NCBI GenBank assembly: GCA_017964055.1
Contig: JAGCSS010000212.1
Location: 1-7,100 of the forward strand
From: Lachnospiraceae bacterium
GTDB taxonomy: Bacteria; Bacillota; Clostridia; Lachnospirales; Lachnospiraceae
Direction: 5' to 3'
DNA: 7,100 nt
The position numbers were made by a program, and so were the translations under genes. Positions 1 to 5,349 of this stretch are shown here, piece after piece; position 1 is the stretch's first letter; each line of letters starts with the position of its first letter. The notes under the pieces are model-generated. The model was not told the origin of the DNA. It saw nothing but the letters and a program-made list of their open reading frames with translations, and did not search any database.

Positions 1-1368
1 TAAATAGCTCTTCAGCTCTGCGATCGGGATACGTACCTGAGCCATGGTATCACGCTCACGGACGGTAACGCAGTTGTCTGTCTCGGACTCGAAATCGTAG
101 GTTACGCAGTAAGGAGTTCCGATCTCATCCTGACGGCGGTAACGCTTTCCGATGTTGCCTCTGTCGTCGAATTCGCAGTTCCAGTATTTTGAAAGCTCTG
201 CGTAGATCTTCTCGGCGCCCTCGTTGAGCTTCTTTGAAAGGGGCAGGATGCCGACCTTGATGGGCGCGAGTGCGGGATGGAAATGAAGCACGGTACGCTT
301 GTCGCCGCCCTCGAGTTCCTCTTCGTCGTAAGCTGCGCAGAGGAATGCAAGGGTTACGCGGTCTGCGCCGAGCGAAGGCTCAACAACATAAGGCACATAG
401 CGCTCGTTGGTCTCGTCATCGAAGTAGCTCATATCCTCCTTCGATACGTTCTGATGCTGTGTAAGGTCATAATCCGTACGATCCGCGATACCCCAGAGTT
501 CGCCCCATCCGAACGGGAACAGGAACTCGATATCGGTAGTGCCCTTTGAGTAGAAGCAGAGCTCCTCGGGGCTGTGATCGCGCAGTCTCATCTCGTCTTC
601 CTTGATGCCGAGGCTGATCAGCCAGTCGCGGCAGAAGCCTCTCCAGTACTGGAACCACTCGAGGTCGGTACCGGGCTTGCAGAAGAACTCCAGCTCCATC
701 TGCTCGAACTCACGTGTACGGAAGGTGAAGTTACCGGGAGTGATCTCGTTACGGAAGGACTTACCGATCTGACCGATACCGAAGGGTACCTTTTTACGGG
801 AAGTACGCTGTACGTTCTTGAAGTTTACGAAAATACCCTGGGCGGTCTCGGGACGCAGATAAACAACGTTCTTCGCATCCTCGGTAACGCCCTGGAAAGT
901 CTTGAACATCAGATTGAACTGACGGATATCGGTGAAATTGTGCTTTCCGCAGGAAGGACAGCAGATGTTGTTGTCGTCGATGTACTTCTTCATTTCTTCC
1001 TGTGAGAATGCGTCAACGGGCTTGGGCAGCTCGATGCCCTTCTCAGCGGCGTAATCCTCAATGAGCTTGTCGGCTCTGAAACGCTCCTTACACTCCTTGC
1101 AGTCCATCAGGGGATCCGAGAATCCGCCGAGATGTCCCGAAGCAACCCATGTCTGGGGGTTCATGAGGATGGCGCAGTCTACGCCGACATTATAAGGGTT
1201 CTCCTGGATGAATTTCTTCCACCAGGCCTTTTTAACGTTGTTCTTGAGCTCAACGCCGAGGTTTCCGTAATCCCAGGTATTCGCGAGACCGCCGTAGATC
1301 TCCGAGCCCGGGTAAACAAAGCCTCTGGCCTTGGCCAGCGCAACGATCATGTCCATTGTCTTTTCCAT
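1..1368 (-). CDS. glyS: Glycine--tRNA ligase, single-chain alpha2 type (3' end off window)
   Basis: Class II aminoacyl-tRNA synthetase that charges tRNA-Gly with glycine in the cytoplasm. The 456 codons in the window are open to base 1; the family is usually about 460 residues, so only a few C-terminal residues are missing. The N-terminus [20 protein letters not shown] is typical of the family. Visible motifs are a CKEC/CPSC cysteine set (C90, C93, C137, C140) likely to bind zinc, LRPET at 171-175, the motif 2 core FRNE at 205-208, and the motif 3 sequence EPSLGADR ending at R337. The C-terminal anticodon-binding domain follows, beginning around [13 protein letters not shown]. The start at 1368 is chosen because it has a GGAGAG ribosome site and matches the family N-terminus; an in-frame ATG at 1425 has no such site. 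It is the single-chain type, not the alpha2beta2 GlyQ/GlyS pair. It probably has its own promoter just upstream. Identification is secure; taxonomic placement is inference. Confidence 0.96.
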   Translation of the reverse strand, partial: MEKTMDMIVALAKARGFVYPGSEIYGGLANTWDYGNLGVELKNNVKKAWWKKFIQENPYNVGVDCAILMNPQTWVASGHLGGFSDPLMDCKECKERFRADKLIEDYAAEKGIELPKPVDAFSQEEMKKYIDDNNICCPSCGKHNFTDIRQFNLMFKTFQGVTEDAKNVVYLRPETAQGIFVNFKNVQRTSRKKVPFGIGQIGKSFRNEITPGNFTFRTREFEQMELEFFCKPGTDLEWFQYWRGFCRDWLISLGIKEDEMRLRDHSPEELCFYSKGTTDIEFLFPFGWGELWGIADRTDYDLTQHQNVSKEDMSYFDDETNERYVPYVVEPSLGADRVTLAFLCAAYDEEELEGGDKRTVLHFHPALAPIKVGILPLSKKLNEGAEKIYAELSKYWNCEFDDRGNIGKRYRRQDEIGTPYCVTYDFESETDNCVTVRERDTMAQVRIPIAELKSYL

Positions 1369-1372
1369 ATAT

Positions 1373-1378
1373 CTCTCC
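1373..1378 (-). promoter_or_regulatory. Ribosome binding site of glyS
   Basis: On the minus strand GGAGAG lies 4 nt before the ATG at 1368 (6 nt if only GGAG is counted). This decides the start, because the frame stays open upstream to another ATG at 1423-1425 that would add 19 residues and has no purine-rich site before it. Confidence 0.75.
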
Positions 1379-1447
1379 GTTCCGTGCCGGCTGTTTTCTT
1401 TTCCGCAGTCAAAAACGCGGTTCATTCGCCGACAAACTTTTCAATGT

Positions 1448-1476
1448 ATTTTAAACGTATCGTGAACATTTTGCAA
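1448..1476 (-). promoter_or_regulatory. Sigma-A-like promoter for glyS
   Basis: Read on the minus strand, a -35 box TTGCAA (1471-1476) is followed after exactly 17 nt by a -10 box TAAAAT (1448-1453). Each box differs from the TTGACA/TATAAT consensus at a small number of positions. Transcription would start near 1441, giving a leader of about 73 nt before the glyS ATG. The promoter begins right after the stop codon of the uridylyltransferase gene. It is supported by sequence alone. Confidence 0.6.
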
Positions 1477-1479
1477 GAG

Positions 1480-2715
1480 TTATAATACGTATCCGCAGTC
1501 CTGCAGCAGTTTTCTGGCGCTCTCCACCGAATCGATGCCTGTAGGATTCTTGATGGGAGCGAACTCTTTCTCGCGAACTACCTCGAAAGGCAGGCAGGAA
1601 TCCGTCAGATGCACCAGATCGAGCGAAAGCGTCTCGAGCTTGAATGCGTTGGGCTTCTCGGGCGTCACGGTCTCGGGCTTTCCGCCGACATAGTCGAGGT
1701 AAGGCACCTGTTTGTTAACGAGATGAACGGGCAGCTTGCTGCTGACTACCTCGTCGATGTCCTTAACCCTGAACAGGTAATTCAGGATCACGCCGAAATT
1801 GTATGCGGGTGTGCCGTCCTCAAGCTTTGCCGCCATCAGTTCGGGAGTCATGTCGTAATATTCTACAACCGAGGGAGTGCCGTCCTCGAGACAGATCGCG
1901 CCTACTCTCTCATCGGGAGCCGCCTTTGCAACAACCTTCGCGCCCGTAGCGCATCCGCTCTCGATCGTAGCGCCTGCGAATACGGGATCGGCGATCCTCT
2001 GCAGCACATTGTCAACCGCGAATACGTTGATGTACTCGATACCGGCCTCGTGCATCTGTTTGCCCAGACCGCTGTTTACCAGCGAAGAATAGAATCCGCC
2101 GTTGCCGTTCGGGGACATCGCGATAGCGTCCTCGGCTGCCAGGAACATATTGCCCTCTCTGTCGAGGCAGGGCGCCATATCCTGCATATAGAAATGCACA
2201 TAGTTTCCGTCGTAACCGAAATAGTTGTGCTCCTTAAAGAACTCACGCGTTTCGGTATCGTTCAGATGGCTCGTCATGACATAGAGATGTATGCAGCAGC
2301 CGGCCTCTTTGGTCACATCCATGATATTCTCGATCGTTCTCTGGAAAATGAACACGGGCTTTGTGATGCCGATATCGTACATGCCCTTCGCATGATCGTA
2401 GCCGAGTCTCGTGCCCATGCCGCCCGCGAGCAGCAGAGCGCCGATCTTGCCTGCCCTGATCGCGTCAAGACCGATCTTGCGGTAATGCTCAGCCTTGTCC
2501 TTGTATTCCTCTATCGTGAGCGTCTTGATGGGCTCGATCACGCCTCTGGGCAGCTCCTGCTGCTTTACGTCCACGTCCGCGATCATGTTGAAATCGAGCA
2601 GATCCGCCTGCTCAAGGATCTTCGCCTGAGCTTCGGCCGCGAGTCCTTCAAATGTGCCGATAAATTTCTGCTGTCCGTACTTCTCCAGCTGTTCGAAAAA
2701 AACGTTCTTTGTCAT
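1480..2715 (-). CDS. UDPGP type 1 family nucleotidyltransferase (UDP-sugar pyrophosphorylase)
   Basis: Predicted cytoplasmic uridylyltransferase that makes a UDP-sugar and pyrophosphate from UTP and a sugar 1-phosphate. The 411 residues resemble eukaryotic UDP-N-acetylhexosamine pyrophosphorylase (UAP1/AGX, about 520 residues) more than bacterial GalU or GlmU. Visible motifs are the nucleotide-binding loop LAGGMGTRLG (96-105) followed by KGMYDIG (110-116), SPNGNGGFY (201-209), AVDNVL (233-238), VVEYYDM (283-289), NFGVILNYLF (306-315), and REKEFAPIKN (381-390) near the C-terminus. The proline usually found before the loop lysine is alanine here (A109-K110). The substrate cannot be fixed from sequence: GlcNAc-1-P, GalNAc-1-P and Glc-1-P are all possible. 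The ATG at 2715 is preceded by AGGCAGGA about 6 nt away. A promoter at 2752-2779 suggests independent transcription, with possible read-through from recO. The family call is firm; the substrate is open. Confidence 0.88.
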   Translation of the reverse strand: MTKNVFFEQLEKYGQQKFIGTFEGLAAEAQAKILEQADLLDFNMIADVDVKQQELPRGVIEPIKTLTIEEYKDKAEHYRKIGLDAIRAGKIGALLLAGGMGTRLGYDHAKGMYDIGITKPVFIFQRTIENIMDVTKEAGCCIHLYVMTSHLNDTETREFFKEHNYFGYDGNYVHFYMQDMAPCLDREGNMFLAAEDAIAMSPNGNGGFYSSLVNSGLGKQMHEAGIEYINVFAVDNVLQRIADPVFAGATIESGCATGAKVVAKAAPDERVGAICLEDGTPSVVEYYDMTPELMAAKLEDGTPAYNFGVILNYLFRVKDIDEVVSSKLPVHLVNKQVPYLDYVGGKPETVTPEKPNAFKLETLSLDLVHLTDSCLPFEVVREKEFAPIKNPTGIDSVESARKLLQDCGYVL

Positions 2716-2751
2716 ATGAGTCCTGCCTTTCGTTCTTTATAACTGTTGACT

Positions 2752-2779
2752 ATTATATCCGAACGCGGAATAAATGCAA
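2752..2779 (-). promoter_or_regulatory. Sigma-A-like promoter for the UDPGP-family gene
   Basis: On the minus strand, TTGCAT (2774-2779) is followed after 16 nt by a perfect -10 box TATAAT (2752-2757). The predicted start near 2745 leaves a leader of about 30 nt. The -35 box lies in the loop of a possible hairpin with arms at 2785-2790 (GCGGAA) and 2765-2770 (TTCCGC). No expression data are visible; the call rests on the boxes and their position in the gap after recO. Confidence 0.65.
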
Positions 2780-2809
2780 TAACGTTCCGCATTTTGCGCA
2801 ACCGATTTA

Positions 2810-3511
2810 TCACAGGATGGTTTCAAGCACTTCGAGGGTTTTGAACCTGCGCTCCGTCTTGTTCTCCATGTAGTCTCTCGTGATGCGCTCGAGCTCGTCC
2901 ATCACCTCATCGCTCACCTTGAACGAGAAAAGCTCCTTGAGCGGAGTCTGCTCGATAAAACGCACCGTATAGAGCGCGGTCTCGCTGACCTTTACCGAAC
3001 CCGCGTAGTTCTCGGCGTTCAGGCCGTTGTAGCGCGCGGTATAGTACTCCCCGTCGGTCCTCATGCCCTCTCCGTAGATAGTAATGGCCCTCAGCTCGTA
3101 AACGCAGCGTATCAGGCGGGCCGGCATGGTCTTTTTGGCGAGCGCGAGCAGCGCCAGATACAGCAGCTTCATCTGCCCCGCCTCCTCGAGCTCCTCGCGA
3201 GTGAACGCGCCGGCCAGCTCACAGAAATACATCCCGTAATACATTCCCTCGAGGTCCTCTTCGAGCTCCTTGAAATACCTGGTCTTGTCGACCGATTTTA
3301 CGCTGTAGGCATCCCTGCCCTCAAACAGCGTGAACTCGCCGTAAGTAAAGCCCCGCGTACACGCCAAGAAGGCGCCCGTCGGTCTGCGTGCGCCTTTTGC
3401 GAAAGCAGTTATCCTGCCTCTTTCACTTGTGAGGATCGTGATCCTGCGGTCAAAATCGTTGACCGGCATCGATGTCAGCACGATCCCGTGTACGGTTACT
3501 TCTCCGGCCAT
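2810..3511 (-). CDS. recO: DNA repair protein RecO
   Basis: Recombination mediator that, with RecR, helps load RecA onto SSB-coated single-stranded DNA in the RecFOR pathway. The 233 residues begin with the typical N-terminal OB-fold: VHGIVLTSMPVNDFDRRITI, then LTSERGRITAFAKGARRP (residues 28-45), then a beta-rich stretch through about residue 80. A helical C-terminal domain follows. Length is near the family norm of about 240-255. The CxxC...CxxC zinc ribbon of many Firmicutes RecO proteins is absent; I count only three cysteines (in FLACTR, YFCEL and LIRCVYEL), none in a CxxC pair. The ATG at 3511 has a good ribosome site, AAGGA, 6 nt upstream. The gene starts 68 bp after era with no terminator between, so it is probably co-transcribed with era, an arrangement common in Firmicutes. 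Confidence 0.9.
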   Translation of the reverse strand: MAGEVTVHGIVLTSMPVNDFDRRITILTSERGRITAFAKGARRPTGAFLACTRGFTYGEFTLFEGRDAYSVKSVDKTRYFKELEEDLEGMYYGMYFCELAGAFTREELEEAGQMKLLYLALLALAKKTMPARLIRCVYELRAITIYGEGMRTDGEYYTARYNGLNAENYAGSVKVSETALYTVRFIEQTPLKELFSFKVSDEVMDELERITRDYMENKTERRFKTLEVLETIL

Positions 3512-3579
3512 ATATTATCCTTGTTCCGTTGATCCGAAACAGCCTGCGGCATCAGTATCCGCTGCCTGCTGCCCGGCTC

Positions 3580-4536
3580 TTATTCGTCATCGTCCGGCTC
3601 ATCCCTGAATCCGTAGTTCTTAAGCAGGAAATCGGAGTTGCGCCAGTCCTTTTTGACCTTGACGAAGAGCTTGAGATTGACTCTGAACCCGAGCAGCGCC
3701 TCCATCTGCAGACGTGCGTCGGTGCCGATCTTTTTGAGCATCGCGCCGCCTTTGCCGATGATTATGCCCTTATGGGAATCGCGCTCGCATACGATCGTTG
3801 CCTCGATGTCAAAAAGACCCGTGCCGCGCTCGCCGTGTTCCTCCTCGTAGCTTACGTATCCGCCGCCCTTTTTGCGCTCCTTCATGAGCTCGATCCCGAC
3901 AGCTATGCCGTGGGGGATCTCGTCGCTTAAATTCTTCAGTGCGCTCTCCCTGATGATCTCGGCCGCGATCTGTCTCTCGGGCTGATCGGTCAGTTCGTCC
4001 TCATCATAGTACATGGGGCCTTCGGGAAGGAGCTTGAATATGACGTCCTTCAGGTCGTCCTCGTTCCTGCCGTTTAGGGCGCTCACGGGCACGATCTCGT
4101 CGAAATCGGCGAGGTCCTTGTACATGGCGATCATCGAGAGCACCTTCTCCGCGGGCACCGTGTCGATCTTGTTGATGACCAGGACCTTCGGAGTACTGTT
4201 CTTGCTGAGCAGCTCCGCGATGTGACGGTCACCCGTGCCGACCGAATCCACGGGCTCCACGAGCCAGAGGATCAGATCCACCTCGTTTAAGGTGCGCTCC
4301 GCGGCGTCAACCATGAATTTGCCGAGCTTGGTCTTTGCCTGATGTATTCCGGGCGTGTCGATGAATATCGCCTGTCCGCGCTCCTCGGTAAGGATCGTGC
4401 GGATCCTCGTCCTCGTCGTCTGCGGCTTGTTGCAGGTGATCGCGACCTTCTGTCCTATCAGCCTGTTCATAAGCGTTGATTTACCGACATTCGTGCGGCC
4501 CGCCATCGCCACAAAGCCCGATTTGAATTCTGCCAT
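3580..4536 (-). CDS. era: GTPase Era
   Basis: Essential Ras-like GTPase that binds the 3' end of 16S rRNA and takes part in 30S subunit maturation. The 318 residues show the G1 loop GRTNVGKST (13-21; most Era proteins have GRPNVGKS), switch I region NKPQTTRTR (36-44), G3 DTPG (60-63), G4 NKID (122-125) and G5 SAL (152-154). The C-terminal KH domain carries ERDSHKGIIIGKGG with its GKGG loop at 261-264. The protein is slightly longer than the usual 300 or so residues because of a glycine- and charge-rich insert at about 222-240 and an acidic tail, DEPDDDE. The start at 4536 is supported by AAAGGAG 4 nt upstream. The gene lies 24 bp after the M16C peptidase stop and is followed by recO. Confidence 0.96.
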   Translation of the reverse strand: MAEFKSGFVAMAGRTNVGKSTLMNRLIGQKVAITCNKPQTTRTRIRTILTEERGQAIFIDTPGIHQAKTKLGKFMVDAAERTLNEVDLILWLVEPVDSVGTGDRHIAELLSKNSTPKVLVINKIDTVPAEKVLSMIAMYKDLADFDEIVPVSALNGRNEDDLKDVIFKLLPEGPMYYDEDELTDQPERQIAAEIIRESALKNLSDEIPHGIAVGIELMKERKKGGGYVSYEEEHGERGTGLFDIEATIVCERDSHKGIIIGKGGAMLKKIGTDARLQMEALLGFRVNLKLFVKVKKDWRNSDFLLKNYGFRDEPDDDE

Positions 4537-4560
4537 TTTGCTCCTTTCGTCCGCCCTGCC

Positions 4561-5322
4561 TTACAGCAGATTTGTAACGGTCTCAAACATTTCCTTATGC
4601 GTATTAAGCTTGGCTTCGGTGCCTACCGCGCAGATGCAGTAATCCGAGAGCACCTTATCGAGTATCTGCGCGCAGGAACGTATATCTTCGACATCCGCCG
4701 AAAGTATCGCGTCACGCTGCTTCTGGACAGTCTCCGGAGTGCGTCCCGAAAGTGCCGCCGCCAGCGCTCTGGCGCCCTTTGCAGACGGGCTTAAGGGTCT
4801 GTCCACGCCGCCCATCGTGCCTATCACGAATTTGGTCATCGTTCTTTCGTCCGCTTCGAAATTCCTGAGGAAATCGGCGGCATTTTTGTATACGTCCAGT
4901 GTCCTTGCCAGATGTGGATCGCGGTATGACGTAAAGGTCCCGATACCCTTGAACGGATCGAACGAGAAGCCGGCGCCGTACGCTCCGCCGAGCACCCTGA
5001 CATTGTTCCAGAGATACTCCGTGCCGAGGATGTGCCTTACAACAGCCATCACGCCGCTCTTTTCGGGAGTGCATCTTCCGCTCTTTCCCGCGATCGCGAG
5101 GTAGTTTACCTCACCTGCGGTCTTGAGTCCTTCGCTTACGGTCTTTCCGGGAAAATGCTGTCCGAGCCTTTCTCCGGGCTTTTTCGAGTCATGCCTTACC
5201 TTGCCGAAGCGCTTTGTGAACGCTTCGATCTTATCCTTATTCCGTTCGAATATCTCTTTGCCGCAGGTCACGTCGATCAGCATATTGTCGCTGCCGAAGG
5301 TGTCTGCGAGCACTTTCTTCAT
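4561..5322 (-). CDS. M16C metallopeptidase, C-terminal (fourth) domain, separate frame
   Basis: These 253 residues match the last domain of the M16C family (presequence protease PreP/Cym1 type), which normally forms one chain of about 970 residues with the part encoded upstream. The segment NVRVLGGAYGAGFSFD (107-122) is diagnostic. R109 and Y115 sit six residues apart, like the Arg/Tyr pair of plant PreP1 that binds the substrate backbone near the active site. TSYRDPHLARTLDVY and TKFVIGTMGGVDRP are further family-like stretches. This piece carries no zinc-binding motif, so it cannot be an active peptidase alone. Its first ATG overlaps the stop of the preceding frame (ATGA, 5319-5322) and has no good ribosome site. 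Expression as a separate chain would need translational coupling; otherwise it is the continuation of a frameshifted gene. The stop is 24 bp before era. Confidence 0.85.
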   Translation of the reverse strand: MKKVLADTFGSDNMLIDVTCGKEIFERNKDKIEAFTKRFGKVRHDSKKPGERLGQHFPGKTVSEGLKTAGEVNYLAIAGKSGRCTPEKSGVMAVVRHILGTEYLWNNVRVLGGAYGAGFSFDPFKGIGTFTSYRDPHLARTLDVYKNAADFLRNFEADERTMTKFVIGTMGGVDRPLSPSAKGARALAAALSGRTPETVQKQRDAILSADVEDIRSCAQILDKVLSDYCICAVGTEAKLNTHKEMFETVTNLL

Positions 5323-5349
5323 CGCCGATGAGGTTTTGCGAGCTCTTCA
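5319..5349 (-). other. Frame break (-1) inside the M16C peptidase gene
   Basis: The upstream frame ends at TGA 5319-5321; the downstream frame is blocked upstream by TGA at 5347-5349. A shift joining them must therefore fall within this 31-bp interval. The interval holds an A4 run on the minus strand (5334-5337). One extra A there would give a continuous, family-like join, EELAKTSSAMKKVLADTFG. Possible explanations are a one-base deletion or sequencing error in an A5 run, a -1 slip on A-AAA, or a real two-gene arrangement using the ATGA overlap. The sequence alone cannot decide, though the missing ribosome site before 5322 favours a frameshift. Confidence 0.75.

Noticed and set aside
1403..1420. 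Inverted repeat CCGC/GCGG in the glyS leader as a terminator
   Set aside because: The stem is only 4 bp with a 10-nt loop and no T-run follows on the minus strand.
277..1485. Plus-strand open frames of 90-143 codons across the glyS region
   Set aside because: They lie opposite the continuous glycyl-tRNA synthetase frame and show no recognisable domain.
1403..1500. Direct repeat ccgcagtc at 1403-1410 and 1493-1500
   Set aside because: An 8-bp match, one copy of which is inside coding sequence, is likely chance.
1609..2742. Long 377-codon open frame on the plus strand opposite the UDPGP gene
   Set aside because: It is an antisense shadow of a well-conserved gene. Its translation shows no family-like motif and is rich in Arg, Leu, Val and His, as expected from reversed codons of the real gene.
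2765..2790. Hairpin after recO as a Rho-independent terminator
   Set aside because: A 6-bp stem with a 14-nt loop followed by GTTCGG rather than a T-run does not fit an intrinsic terminator.
3541..3557. Small hairpin between era and recO (GCGG/CCGC)
   Set aside because: It has a short, bulged stem and no T-run, so it is neither a terminator nor a recognisable regulator.
3472..3930. Plus-strand 152-codon frame spanning the recO-era gap
   Set aside because: Most of it is antisense to the conserved KH domain of Era; the protein looks like a shadow translation.
5319..5349. Classic X XXY YYZ programmed -1 frameshift site
   Set aside because: The sequence CGCAAAAC does not fit the heptamer in the upstream frame, and I see no strong downstream stem or upstream SD-like stimulator. 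Only a single-codon slip on A-AAA is possible.
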